DNA of 64,000 nucleotides from Mesorhizobium sp. (GTDB lineage: Bacteria; Pseudomonadota; Alphaproteobacteria; Rhizobiales; Rhizobiaceae), in contig SAQR01000028.1 of assembly GCA_004020365.1 (NCBI GenBank), positions 1 through 64,000 of the forward strand. The letters are read 5' to 3'. Position 1 is the first letter of the stretch. Every line of letters begins with the position of its first letter. Under the pieces are notes generated by a model, which worked only from the letters and a program-made list of their open reading frames with translations, was not told the origin of the DNA and ran no database searches. Position numbers and translations under genes: made by a program. Of this stretch, positions 10,705 through 20,201 are shown one piece after another.

Positions 10705-11414
10705 CAGGCCGGCACCTTGCCGGGCTTTGGAGCTGGTTCTGGCGCATCCTCGATCCGGCCCGACCGCATCGACACCTGCCGGGAGCAGCGAGCGGCGAGC
10801 GCCGGATCGTGGGTGACCAGCACCAGCGTCATGCCGCGCTCGGCCGCTTTGGCGAACAGAAGATCGGCGACCTGCCGTCCCGTCGCCTGGTCCAGATTGC
10901 CGGTCGGCTCGTCGGCGATCAGGATGCGCGGCGAAGGCGCCAGCGCCCGGGCGATCGCCACACGCTGCTGTTCGCCGCCGGACAATTCGCCGGGATAGTG
11001 AGTGACGCGGTCGCTCAAGCCCACCGCCTCGAGCTCCCGCGCCGCCACCGCGAACGGATCGACATGGCCGGCTAGTTCCAGCGGCACTGCGACATTTTCG
11101 AGCGCCGTCATGTTGGGAATGAGGTGGAAAGACTGGAAGACGATGCCAATGTTTCGCCCACGAAACGATGCGATCTGGTCTTCGCTCTTGCCGTTCAGCA
11201 ATTCACCGGCAATTCGTACCGTACCCGAATCGACCCTTTCCAAGCCGGCCAAGACCATCAGCAGCGTCGACTTTCCAGAGCCCGACGGACCGACGATGCC
11301 GGTCGCCTCGCCACTCGCCACGTCGAGGCTGACGCCTTTCAGGACATGGACGGAAGACGCTCCTTCGCCGAGCGTCAGCGATACGTTTTTCAGCGCGATG
11401 ACGGCTTCTGTCAA
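10704..11414 (-). CDS. ABC transporter ATP-binding protein, YbbA/LolD family
   Basis: A 236-residue ATPase. Walker A is GPSGSGKST (42-50), the Q-loop VFQSFHLIP, the signature LSGGEQQR (144-151), Walker B ILIADEP (164-170) and the H-loop LVTHD. It energises the downstream FtsX-type permease. The only start before the upstream stop codon is TTG at 11414, with AGGAC 8-12 nt ahead; there is no in-frame ATG or GTG before the conserved region. A TTG start implies modest translation. The last 15 residues form a proline-rich tail beyond the domain. Confidence 0.88.
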   Translation of the reverse strand: MTEAVIALKNVSLTLGEGASSVHVLKGVSLDVASGEATGIVGPSGSGKSTLLMVLAGLERVDSGTVRIAGELLNGKSEDQIASFRGRNIGIVFQSFHLIPNMTALENVAVPLELAGHVDPFAVAARELEAVGLSDRVTHYPGELSGGEQQRVAIARALAPSPRILIADEPTGNLDQATGRQVADLLFAKAAERGMTLVLVTHDPALAARCSRQVSMRSGRIEDAPEPAPKPGKVPA

Positions 11415-11466
11415 AATAAAATCGTCCTATATAGGAAAGGGAGGGCTGAATTCCGCCTACCGCCAG

Positions 11467-11472
11467 TATAAT
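11467..11472 (+). promoter_or_regulatory. possible -10 box for the esterase gene
   Basis: A perfect TATAAT lies 28 nt before the esterase ATG in the 85-bp divergent gap. No good -35 box is seen at 17 bp. A 12-bp palindrome, TCCTATATAGGA (11425-11436), sits between the two genes and could be an operator or the overlapping -10 region of the divergent ABC operon. Confidence 0.3.
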
Positions 11473-11499
11473 GTTCTCGGTCATATGGGGCCCTGCCGC

Positions 11500-12144
11500 A
11501 TGGCTTTCAAACACCGACTTGCCGCAGCCTTCGTCCTTCTCCTCGGAATTTGCGGCGCCATTTCTTCGGCGCGCGCCGAGCCGTTCACGATCGTCGGTTT
11601 CGGCGACAGCCTGATGGCAGGCTTTGGCCTCGGACCGGACGAAGGCTTCACCCGAAAACTTGAGGCAGCACTCCGCGCCAAGGGCCACGATGTGACCGTC
11701 GCCAATGCCGGAGTCTCCGGCGATACGTCGAGTGGCGGTCTGTCGCGGCTCGACTGGTCGGTGCCGGACGGCACGCAGCTTGTCATTCTCGAACTCGGTG
11801 CCAACGACATGCTGCGCGGCGTTTCTCCCGATATCACGCAGAAAAATCTGGACGCCATGCTGGCGAAGCTGAAGCAGCGCAACATCGCCGTGCTGCTGGC
11901 CGGCATGCGCGCTGCACCCAATCTCGGCGCCGACTACCAGAACGGCTTTGACGCGATCTTCCCGAAACTGGCGGAAAAATACGGCGTCCCGCTCTATCCA
12001 TTCTTTCTCGACGGCGTCGCCGGCGAACCAGCTTTGCAACTTGAGGACGGCCTGCACCCGAATGCCAAGGGCATCGACCGCATGGTCGAGCGCATTCTGC
12101 CGGATGTCGAAAAAGCCATTGTCGTGGTTAAGGGCAACTCTTGA
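11500..12144 (+). CDS. tesA: Periplasmic SGNH-hydrolase esterase, TesA/arylesterase type
   Basis: A 214-residue secreted GDSL hydrolase (acyl-CoA thioesterase I/lysophospholipase L1 type) that cleaves acyl or aryl esters in the periplasm. A signal peptide spans residues 1-26 (cleavage at ARA-EP). Block I is GFGDSLMAG with catalytic Ser37, block III GAND (100-103), and the Asp183-x2-His186 pair lies in EDGLHPN. The ATG at 11500 is preferred: the alternative at 11485 adds only five residues before the same signal peptide. It is divergent from the YbbA/YbbP-like exporter, a conserved pairing. Confidence 0.92.
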   Translation: MAFKHRLAAAFVLLLGICGAISSARAEPFTIVGFGDSLMAGFGLGPDEGFTRKLEAALRAKGHDVTVANAGVSGDTSSGGLSRLDWSVPDGTQLVILELGANDMLRGVSPDITQKNLDAMLAKLKQRNIAVLLAGMRAAPNLGADYQNGFDAIFPKLAEKYGVPLYPFFLDGVAGEPALQLEDGLHPNAKGIDRMVERILPDVEKAIVVVKGNS

Positions 12145-12282
12145 AGGACCGGATTCGATGAGGCTACGCATTCCCCGCACGATTTGATTTTAGGCCAGGT
12201 GTGACCAACAAACCGCTTGCCCCGCTTGATTTTCGATGATTCGCTAGGGGCAAGAGTTCGATTCGAGGACAGGAGGCTTACC

Positions 12283-12879
12283 ATGCCGCGTCTTTTCACC
12301 GCCCTCGAAATCCCGCGTGATGCCGCCCTTTCGCTGTCCCTGCTCCGGGGCGGCCTGCCCGGGGCCCGCTGGATCGACGTCGAGAACTACCATATGACGC
12401 TGCGCTTCATTGGCGATGTCGAGGGCCATGTCGCCGACGAGATCGCCAACGCGCTCGACCGTATCCACCGCCCGTCCTTCGCGCTGACACTGTCCGGCGT
12501 CGGCGCCTTCGGCCAGAAGAAACCGCACGCGGTGTGGGCCGGCGTCTCCGCCTCGCCCGATCTTGCGGCGCTGCAAGCCGAGATCGAGCGCATCTGCCAG
12601 CGCCTCGGCATCCCCGCCGACCCGCGCAAATTCATGCCGCATGTGACGCTGGCCAGGTTGCGCAATTCGAGCCCGCTCGACGTCGCCCAATATCTCTCGG
12701 CGCGCGGCAATTTTTCGACGCTGCCCTTCCGTGTCGGCCGCTTCGTCCTGATGTCGTCACGCGATTCGGTCGGCGGCGGACCCTACATCGTCGAGGAGGC
12801 CTGGCCGCTGTCGGGCACTGATGCCCGTGCCTCGAGCCGCGTCGCCAGCGCCTCCGACGCTTCGCGGATCATGCGGTAG
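12283..12879 (+). CDS. thpR: RNA 2',3'-cyclic phosphodiesterase ThpR
   Basis: A 198-residue 2H phosphoesterase that opens 2',3'-cyclic phosphate ends of RNA. Both catalytic HxTx motifs are present: His37-Met-Thr39-Leu and His120-Val-Thr122-Leu. The start is ATG at 12283 after a perfect AGGAGG (12271-12276). The conserved fold ends near IVEEAWPL. The last 25-30 residues, rich in Ala, Ser and Arg, are encoded antisense to the end of the convergent phosphatase gene (97-nt overlap) and look like run-on rather than conserved sequence. Confidence 0.92.
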   Translation: MPRLFTALEIPRDAALSLSLLRGGLPGARWIDVENYHMTLRFIGDVEGHVADEIANALDRIHRPSFALTLSGVGAFGQKKPHAVWAGVSASPDLAALQAEIERICQRLGIPADPRKFMPHVTLARLRNSSPLDVAQYLSARGNFSTLPFRVGRFVLMSSRDSVGGGPYIVEEAWPLSGTDARASSRVASASDASRIMR

Positions 12880-13301
12880 ACCGAGGCAAACGCCTCCGGC
12901 CCCTGATGATAGGGGTCCGGCACGTCGCCCACCCTTCCCTCGGCGAACTCGAGGAACAGATGGACCCGGTCGCGCATGGCGGCAGGCACCAGCGCTTTAA
13001 GATCCCGGAGATTCGATCGGTCCATGGCGAGAATGAGGTCGAAACGCGAAAAATCGTCCGGCGTCAGCTTGCGCGCCGTCTGTCCGGAAATATCGACGCC
13101 GTGCCGCTTGGCGATCGAGATCGAGCGCGGGTCGGGCGCCGCGCCGGCTTCCCAGTCGCTGGTCCCGGCCGAATCGAGCAGGATATCCCGATCGAGGCCG
13201 CGCTCTGCCAGGACGGCGCGCAACACGCCCTCGGCCAGTGGCGAGCGGCAGATATTGCCGAGGCAGACGAAGAGAATGGATTTTATCGGCTTTGCGCTCA
13301 T
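12783..13301 (-). CDS. Low-molecular-weight protein tyrosine phosphatase
   Basis: A 172-residue cytosolic phosphatase. The P-loop Cys13-x5-Arg19-Ser lies in VCLGNICRSP and the general acid Asp129 in DPYHQG. In rhizobia such enzymes act on phosphotyrosine proteins, in some cases in exopolysaccharide control. The frame is open further upstream to 13490, but the ATG at 13301 places the P-loop at its usual distance from the N-terminus. The 3' end runs 97 nt into the convergent thpR coding region. Confidence 0.92.
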   Translation of the reverse strand: MSAKPIKSILFVCLGNICRSPLAEGVLRAVLAERGLDRDILLDSAGTSDWEAGAAPDPRSISIAKRHGVDISGQTARKLTPDDFSRFDLILAMDRSNLRDLKALVPAAMRDRVHLFLEFAEGRVGDVPDPYHQGPEAFASVYRMIREASEALATRLEARASVPDSGQASSTM

Positions 13302-13353
13302 CGATCCGGCACTATGCTGAAGACTGCAAATCCAGATAGCACGGGAAACGATC

Positions 13354-13674
13354 ATGGCGAGAGAGAAACTGAGCAGGGAGGCGGTCGCCGAGGCGCTGGC
13401 CGGGCTCGACGGCTGGTCGCTGGCCAAGGATGGCGGCTCGATCGCGCGCAGCTTCGCCTTCAGCGATTTTTCCGAAGCCTTCGCCTTCATGACCCGCGTC
13501 GCCCTGGCGGCGGAGAAGATCGATCATCACCCCGACTGGTCGAACGTCTACAACACCGTGAACGTGACGCTGAACACCCATGATGCCGGCGGCCTGACCG
13601 CGCTCGACTTCGAACTGGCCAAGACGATGAACCGCTATTTCGGTCAGGTCGTTGGAGATCTGTCGATGCCGTAG
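13354..13674 (+). CDS. phhB: 4a-hydroxytetrahydrobiopterin dehydratase (PhhB/DCoH)
   Basis: A 106-residue pterin-4a-carbinolamine dehydratase that recycles the pterin cofactor after aromatic amino-acid hydroxylation. It has the family active-site string with His58-His59-Pro60 and Trp62, and then His76-Asp77 (TLNTHD). The start is ATG at 13354. No phenylalanine hydroxylase gene is in the window, so its physiological partner cannot be seen; in rhizobia the protein is often encoded apart from one. Confidence 0.93.
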   Translation: MAREKLSREAVAEALAGLDGWSLAKDGGSIARSFAFSDFSEAFAFMTRVALAAEKIDHHPDWSNVYNTVNVTLNTHDAGGLTALDFELAKTMNRYFGQVVGDLSMP

Positions 13675-13790
13675 CCCCGATATTCAGGCCGGGAGACGGC
13701 CGAGCTCTTGTAGTGGACTGGCGCTTTCACCACATTTTCCGCTGGCAGGCGCGTGTGGAACGCCATGCGCAGCCTGGCTAGGAGAGACTG

Positions 13791-14153
13791 ATGGCGCAAA
13801 AATCAGGTTTTGATTTCTTCGGCTTCGGCGGCAAGCCGGGTGACGAGAGCGAAGTGCGTGAGAAATTCTGGCGCACCGCCAAGAGGGCTGCCCGGCAGAT
13901 CCCGTTCATGGAGGAGTTGGTCGCCGCCTATTACTGCGCCATGGACAAGAACACGCCGCTGCGCGCCAAGGGCATCCTGGTGGCGGCGCTCGGCTATTTC
14001 GTGCTGCCGGCTGACGTCGTCCCCGACTTCGTCTTCGGACTGGGCTTTACCGACGACATTGCCGTGCTGACCGCCGCGATCACCACCGTCAAAGCCCACA
14101 TCACGTCAGCGCATCGGCTCGCCGCCAAACAGGCGATTGCCGACAACGGCTGA
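13791..14153 (+). CDS. YkvA family protein (DUF1232)
   Basis: A 120-residue protein with the DUF1232 core KGILVAALGYFVLPADVVPD followed by a second hydrophobic stretch. This is a small family of putative membrane-associated proteins of unknown function. The start is ATG at 13791, 9 nt after AGGAGAG. The gene is probably monocistronic: its neighbours are on the same strand but more than 110 nt away. Confidence 0.85.
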   Translation: MAQKSGFDFFGFGGKPGDESEVREKFWRTAKRAARQIPFMEELVAAYYCAMDKNTPLRAKGILVAALGYFVLPADVVPDFVFGLGFTDDIAVLTAAITTVKAHITSAHRLAAKQAIADNG

Positions 14154-14376
14154 GCCGGCGATAAGGCAGAAAAGTCAAACTCTTGCCGCTTTCGTGGCAT
14201 CCAAGTCGCGAAAGGGACGTTGCAACTGCCGCTTTCGGGCGACGGGCGCAAGGGATGGCGGCGGTTTCCTGGGGTGGATATCCTTTTCCTGAGGGAAGTT
14301 CACCGTTTGGTAACCCAGATTAAATCAAAATGAAGCGACGGGCAGGACGCCGAGCCGGCCTGCCTCCGCACCATAT

Positions 14377-14892
14377 ATGGGAAAAGCGATGCGCGGATTG
14401 ATTGCTACAATTTCGAGCCTGGCACTGGTGGCCATGACAGCGCCGGCTCTGGCGCAGTCGGCAACCAAGATCGGCCAGCACAATGCTTGGGGCACCTACA
14501 GCTACCAGGCGTCGGGCGGCAAGGTTTGCTATGTGTTAACCGTGCCGACCGACAAGCAGCCGCCGACGCTTGACCATGGCGACATGTTCTTCTTCGTCAG
14601 CCAGCGGCCGGGACAGCAAGTGTCTTACGAGCCGCAATTCATCGCCGGCTACAATTTCCAGGAAAACTCCAAGGCGACCGTCACCATCGACGGCAAGAGC
14701 TTTTCGATGTTCACCCGCGGCAAGTCGGCCTGGGTCGAGAACGCCGCCGAGGAGCCGGTGCTGATCGCCGCCATGAAGACCGGCAGCGACATGAAGGTGC
14801 AGGCGAAATCCGGCCGCGGCAACACCACGACCTATGTCTTTTCGCTGAAAGGCATTTCGGCGGCGCTGTCGTCCATCGCCAGGTGCAAATAG
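14377..14892 (+). CDS. Invasion-associated locus B (IalB) family protein
   Basis: A 171-residue secreted protein with a signal peptide (cleavage near ALA-QS, residues 22-27) and an IalB-type beta domain: WGTYSYQASGGKVCYVLTVP, then FFFVSQRPGQ, and later YVFSLKGISAAL ending in a conserved Cys. The family was named for a Bartonella locus tied to erythrocyte invasion. It is widespread in plant-associated Rhizobiales, where its role is unknown. Two in-frame ATGs exist, at 14377 and 14389; the second has GGGAAAA ahead and may be the true start. Confidence 0.85.
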   Translation: MGKAMRGLIATISSLALVAMTAPALAQSATKIGQHNAWGTYSYQASGGKVCYVLTVPTDKQPPTLDHGDMFFFVSQRPGQQVSYEPQFIAGYNFQENSKATVTIDGKSFSMFTRGKSAWVENAAEEPVLIAAMKTGSDMKVQAKSGRGNTTTYVFSLKGISAALSSIARCK

Positions 14893-14914
14893 GCGAAGCG
14901 GAGTTTGAGTAATG

Positions 14915-14946
14915 GCCGGGCCGCAAGCCCGGCTTTCTGCTTTTTA
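14915..14946 (+). terminator. Rho-independent terminator after the IalB-family gene
   Basis: GCCGGGC pairs with GCCCGGC (14915-14921 with 14927-14933) around a 5-nt loop. TTTCTGCTTTTT follows. It sits 23 nt after the stop codon. Confidence 0.8.
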
Positions 14947-15085
14947 ACACGCCGCCGGCCGGCACATTGCGGCGAGCCTTGCACAGCCGCCACCCATGAC
15001 TCCGGCGTCAACCTGTGCTATGCGCCGCGCTTCATTCCCAGCACGATGCTGTAATCGGCCGCAAATCGCTTATATTGGCGCAACA

Positions 15086-16321
15086 ATGATCCTTTCATTC
15101 GACCTCACCGCCGAAGGCGCCCGTGACGCGTTGCGCGCCCGCGCCATGCCGGCCGAAAAACCGTCGCTGATCGGCCTGACGCGCGCCGAGCTTGGCGCTG
15201 CCCTCATTGCATCAGGCATCGTGCCGGAGCGCCAGGCCAGGATGCGCGCCCAGCAGCTCTGGCACTGGATGTATGTGCGCGGCGTCTCCGACTTTGCCGG
15301 CATGTTCAACATCTCCAAGGATCTGCGCGCCGAGCTCGACAAGCATTTTTCCGTCGCCAGGCCCGAGATCGTCGAGGAGCAGATTTCCTCCGACGGCACG
15401 CGCAAATGGCTGTTTCGCTTTCCGCCGCGCGGCGCCGGCCGGCCGGTCGAGATCGAAACCGTCTACATTCCCGAAGAAGGCCGCGGCACGCTCTGCATCT
15501 CCTCGCAGGTCGGTTGCACGCTGACCTGCTCCTTTTGCCACACCGGCACCCAGAAGCTGGTGCGCAACCTGACCGCAGAGGAAATCCTCGCCCAGCTTTT
15601 GACCGCCCGCGACCGGCTCGGCGATTTTCCCGACCGCGACACGCCCGATGGCGCCATCGTTCCGGCCGAGGGCCGGAAAGTGTCCAACATCGTCATGATG
15701 GGCATGGGCGAGCCGCTCTACAATTTCGAAGCGGTGAAGAAGGCGCTGCTGATCGCGTCCGACGGCGACGGGCTTTCGCTATCGAAGAGACGCATCACGC
15801 TGTCGACTTCCGGCGTCGTGCCGGAGATCTTCCGCACCGGCGAGGAGATCGGTGTCATGCTGGCGATCTCGCTGCACGCCACCAATGACGATTTGCGCGA
15901 CCTTTTGGTGCCGATCAACAAAAAATTTCCGCTGAAAGAGCTGATCGCCGCCTGCCGCGCCTATCCAGGCCTGTCGAACGCCCGCCGCATCACCTTCGAA
16001 TATGTGATGCTGAAGGACGTCAACGATTCGATCGAGGACGCTAAGGGGCTGATCAAGCTGCTCAAGGGCATTCCAGCCAAGATCAATCTGATCCCGTTCA
16101 ATCCGTGGCCAGGCACCAACTACCAGTGCTCGGACTGGGAGACGATCGAGAAATTCGCCGACTACATCAACAATGCCGGCTATGCCTCGCCGATCCGCAC
16201 GCCGCGCGGCCGCGATATCCTCGCCGCCTGCGGCCAGCTCAAGTCGGAGTCCGAGCGCATGCGCAAGGTCGACCGGCTCGCCCTGGAAGCAATGATGATC
16301 GCGGGGCACGGCGAGGCGTGA
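15086..16321 (+). CDS. rlmN: Dual-specificity RNA methyltransferase RlmN
   Basis: A 411-residue radical-SAM enzyme that methylates C2 of adenosine 2503 in 23S rRNA and A37 of certain tRNAs. The iron-sulfur ligands are Cys144, Cys148 and Cys151 (C-x3-C-x2-C, in GCTLTCSFC). The two mechanistic cysteines are Cys137 (in GTLCISSQ) and Cys382 (in ILAACGQL). The ATG at 15086 gives the usual rhizobial N-terminus; the frame stays open to 14996 but adds nothing recognisable. Its stop overlaps the GTG of the next gene. Confidence 0.96.
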   Translation: MILSFDLTAEGARDALRARAMPAEKPSLIGLTRAELGAALIASGIVPERQARMRAQQLWHWMYVRGVSDFAGMFNISKDLRAELDKHFSVARPEIVEEQISSDGTRKWLFRFPPRGAGRPVEIETVYIPEEGRGTLCISSQVGCTLTCSFCHTGTQKLVRNLTAEEILAQLLTARDRLGDFPDRDTPDGAIVPAEGRKVSNIVMMGMGEPLYNFEAVKKALLIASDGDGLSLSKRRITLSTSGVVPEIFRTGEEIGVMLAISLHATNDDLRDLLVPINKKFPLKELIAACRAYPGLSNARRITFEYVMLKDVNDSIEDAKGLIKLLKGIPAKINLIPFNPWPGTNYQCSDWETIEKFADYINNAGYASPIRTPRGRDILAACGQLKSESERMRKVDRLALEAMMIAGHGEA

Positions 16322-16779
16322 ACCGCGATCTGCCTTGGGGCCGCATCGCTTTCGCATTCCTTGGCTATCTTGCCGCCGTTCTGATCGCAGTCACCGTTGC
16401 CGTCTCTGCAATTCTGGCCCCGACCGCCCTGCCGGATAACGGCGCCTGGGGGTCATTCTACGCCAACAAAAGCGATACTGAAGTCCTCTACGTCTTGGGC
16501 CTTTACGTCACTTTTCCGACCGCGTTGCCCGGTTTTCTGTTGACGCTGTTTGTTGCGCGTCTGGGACGCTGGGTCGGATGGTTGCCATTCGCTTGCGCTG
16601 GCACGCTTAATGCCGTTCTTGCATTGGCGATCTTGAGGGTTCCGCTGCATATGCCAGTGTTGGGAACGCCTCTTATGATATTGCTGCCCTGCCTGCCGGG
16701 CGGCTTCGCTGGCGGCATCGCCTATTGGGCGGTGGTCAGACGGTCTCTTCCCAGCAATGAAGAGTTCTTTTGGTCATGA
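16318..16779 (+). CDS. Four-span membrane protein of unknown function
   Basis: 153 residues with four predicted transmembrane segments (about 10-32, 55-80, 84-105 and 118-140). No family is recognised. The start is GTG at 16318, overlapping the rlmN stop as GTGA. Its own stop overlaps the next start as ATGA, so three genes are translationally coupled. A GTG start and close linkage to rlmN suggest a low-level membrane protein made together with the methyltransferase; a functional link is inference only. Confidence 0.65.
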   Translation: MNRDLPWGRIAFAFLGYLAAVLIAVTVAVSAILAPTALPDNGAWGSFYANKSDTEVLYVLGLYVTFPTALPGFLLTLFVARLGRWVGWLPFACAGTLNAVLALAILRVPLHMPVLGTPLMILLPCLPGGFAGGIAYWAVVRRSLPSNEEFFWS

Positions 16780-17228
16780 ACCGCCTTGTCGCCTATCTCA
16801 TCCGCTTCGCCGTCATCCTGATCGGCTATGCCGCCGCCGCGCTGGCGGCCAGCGCCTTCCTCAACATCACGTTCCTGGCCTCTCTTGGGCTGATGACGGA
16901 CGAGACGCAGCCGGCAGCGCAGGCCTCGCTGTGGTTTTCAATCCCCTTCGTTGCGCTGTTCGTCGCCTATTTCGCCTTCATGCCGGCAACGGTGGCGATT
17001 CTCGTCTCGGAAATCCTGGGACGGCGCGACTGGCTGTTTTATGCGCTGGCGGGCGCAGTGGTCGCCGCGGTCTTCCTCGGCTTCGCCCACCAGAACGCCG
17101 ACGCCAATTTCGAGATCACCGACCCGCGCGTCGTCGCTGCCGTGATCGGCAGCGGCATGGTCGGCGGCATTTTCTACTGGCTGAGCGCCGGGCGCTCGGC
17201 CGGAGGCTGGCGGCAGATCGGACCATGA
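16776..17228 (+). CDS. Four-span membrane protein of unknown function, paired with the preceding gene
   Basis: 150 residues with four predicted spans (about 8-30, 52-76, 84-104 and 118-138). The overall plan resembles the preceding protein (short N-terminal tail, four helices, loop with charged residues), but no clear sequence identity is visible by eye. The start is ATG at 16776, overlapping the upstream stop as ATGA. The last two codons and the stop lie inside a dispersed palindrome (17221-17269), so the C-terminus may have been reshaped by its insertion. Confidence 0.65.
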   Translation: MNRLVAYLIRFAVILIGYAAAALAASAFLNITFLASLGLMTDETQPAAQASLWFSIPFVALFVAYFAFMPATVAILVSEILGRRDWLFYALAGAVVAAVFLGFAHQNADANFEITDPRVVAAVIGSGMVGGIFYWLSAGRSAGGWRQIGP

Positions 17229-17269
17229 TCCCGAAAAGTGGAGGCCAGTTTTCGGAAACGATCATGGTC
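17221..17269. repeat. dispersed palindrome, GATCCCGAAAA type (family C)
   Basis: GACCATGATCCCGAAAAGTG on the left mirrors TTCGGAAACGATCATGGTC on the right around a short centre. This is the most intact of four copies in the window (others near 20741, 35889 and 40365). Elements of this shape are very common between genes in Rhizobiales. Here it contains the stop codon of the upstream gene. Confidence 0.85.
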
Positions 17270-17283
17270 AAGCAAGAATAGGT

Positions 17284-17925
17284 CTACTTTGCCTGGGCGG
17301 TCAGGATCTTGAGCGCGAAGGCCGAAAACACCCCGGCGAACAGATAGTCGACCACGCGCGTTACCCGCGGGCTGGCTTTCATCGCGCTTGAGAACTTTTC
17401 TGCCGCAAAGACCATCGGCGCTGTTACCGGGATCGACAAAACGACGAACATTGCGCCGAGGAAGAACAGTTTTCCGGGTGCGTTGGGATCATGCGCCGAG
17501 ACGAACTGCGGCAGGAAGGTCATGAAGAACAGGATGATCTTCGGGTTGAGCAGATTGACGCCGAGCCCTGCCGCCCAGGCGCGAAACAGCGAAATCTCAG
17601 GCCCGCTCTGCTTCTCGGGCGAGAACGCCGAACCCTTGGTGATCGCCTGCCACGCCAGGAAGACGAGATAGCCGGCGCCGAAGATCTTCAGGGCCAGGAA
17701 AGACATCGGCGAGGCGACGATCAACGCCGAGATCCCGACCACCACCAGCGTGGTGTGGATCAGCGTGCCGAACAGCGCGCCGGCCATCGAGGCAAAGCCG
17801 GTGGCGCGGCCATGGCTCAGCGTGCGCGACACAAACAGCGTCATGTCGGGCCCCGGCGTGATCGCCAGGATCACGGTGGCGATGGCGAACTGGATCAGCG
17901 TGGTGGTGTCGGGAATGTAGGACAT
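17284..17925 (-). CDS. LysE/RhtB family amino-acid exporter
   Basis: A 213-residue inner-membrane translocator with six hydrophobic segments. It carries the family signature near the N-terminus, ILAITPGPDMTLFVSRTLSHG (about 20-40), and GLGVNLLNPKIILFF in the middle. Family members export amino acids such as lysine, threonine, homoserine or leucine; the substrate cannot be read from sequence. The start is ATG at 17925. It is divergent from argG, with 231 nt between them. Confidence 0.88.
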   Translation of the reverse strand: MSYIPDTTTLIQFAIATVILAITPGPDMTLFVSRTLSHGRATGFASMAGALFGTLIHTTLVVVGISALIVASPMSFLALKIFGAGYLVFLAWQAITKGSAFSPEKQSGPEISLFRAWAAGLGVNLLNPKIILFFMTFLPQFVSAHDPNAPGKLFFLGAMFVVLSIPVTAPMVFAAEKFSSAMKASPRVTRVVDYLFAGVFSAFALKILTAQAK

Positions 17926-18156
17926 CGGCAGGGCCCCTGGATAAACAGGTGGAGCCTATAGCGCAGGCGCCTTATAGACGCCAGCTTCTCGCCAGCACGG
18001 CGTCCGGTATAGCCGGTCGAAACATCAATGTCGGCGCCGTTGGTAGTTGGCGAAGGCCGCAGCGACATCCGATCGCCGGTGCCTGAATCGTCCCTTGCGC
18101 TAGGCGGAAAGGCCGTGATACCTCGCCCGCAAAGAACCCTGTCGCGGAACAGCCAA

Positions 18157-19380
<1,224 letters not shown>

Positions 19381-19543
19381 TATTCCAGCAGGCCGCCCAA
19401 TGCTTAGATGAGTTAGGAGCCCGTGAAGACGCCAGGTTTATTTGGCGTCTCTAATATAATAAAGGCCGCGCTCTCAGATCATTCCCTGTTTGACCTTTTG
19501 GTGGTTTGATCTTACTTCTATTGCGGGTCGGAGGGCTTTGACA

Positions 19544-19864
19544 GTGAAAAACAGAATTTTTCTTCTGCTTGCGGCCGTGGCCGTCTTTATCGGGTCTCAA
19601 TCCACGCAAACGCTGGCGGGGCAAACATCCAAGTTCCGTACCTGCAAAAGTTTTGACAGTCCCTTCCAGATTCCCGCGTCCCAGAAATGCCCGTTGAGCG
19701 GCTACGCGCAGGGTTCCGGAGTCCCGATAGTCATCGAGGGCAAGCCAAAAGCGGCTGCCCCGGCGCCGTGGATGCTCAAGTTCCGTACCTGCAACGGTGT
19801 TGACGGCACCTTCCAAGTCCCCATTTCCCAGAAATGCCCATTGAGCGGGTACGCGCATTATTGA
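19544..19864 (+). CDS. Small secreted protein with an internal duplication
   Basis: 106 residues from GTG at 19544, preceded by GGTCGGAGGG. An N-terminal signal peptide (hydrophobic to about residue 20) ends near TLA-GQ. The mature part holds the same unit twice, about 51 residues apart: KFRTC, then a short linker, F-Q-(I/V)-P-x-S-Q-K-C-P-L-S-G-Y-A. Each unit has two cysteines that could pair. Between the units is an Ala/Pro/Lys linker. The duplication is also clear in DNA (18 identical bases, AAGTTCCGTACCTGCAA and the base before it, at about 19630 and 19782). I do not recognise the family. Confidence 0.65.
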   Translation: MKNRIFLLLAAVAVFIGSQSTQTLAGQTSKFRTCKSFDSPFQIPASQKCPLSGYAQGSGVPIVIEGKPKAAAPAPWMLKFRTCNGVDGTFQVPISQKCPLSGYAHY

Positions 19865-20201
19865 CCGTGATGTGCCCAGGCGCTTGGCCAGTCTTGGAAC
19901 CGGTTTCCTTCCCGCGTGGCTATCCTGGCGAACTTGGCAAAGCCAACGACTATAACCCCGCTTCCGTCGATCTTCCCGCGCTGATCGAGTGCAGGGCTGA
20001 CGTACCGACCGGCATGACATTTTCCACGCGCATTGCTCTCAATGTCACGACCGTCGATTCACATCCCGGCAAGGTGCTTGCCGGCTGCTCCAGCGCTCTC
20101 GATGCGAATTGAGGCTCTGTTCGAGAAACACCCCCGCCCTGGCCCATAGCCGGAAGGCACCTCTTCAGCTCAATATCGACTGAAGAATATGTGAGGGAAC
20201 C
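19865..20201. other. intergenic region, no gene seen
   Basis: A 92-codon open frame (19834-20112) starts inside the preceding gene and lacks a ribosome-binding site, so it is not called. I see no hairpin with a T-run. GTGAGGGA just before 20202 is the ribosome-binding site of the next gene. Confidence 0.4.

Noticed and set aside
8185-10998. 937-codon open frame antisense to the FtsX-type permease gene
   Set aside because: Composition (Arg/Gln/His-rich) is typical of the antisense of a GC-rich gene, and the permease/ATPase pair on the other strand is clear.
11002-11499. Long N-terminal extension of the TesA-like esterase
   Set aside because: It is antisense to the ABC ATPase gene and would bury the signal peptide.
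19834-20112. 92-codon frame after the duplicated-motif protein
   Set aside because: It overlaps the previous gene, has no ribosome-binding site and no recognisable domain.
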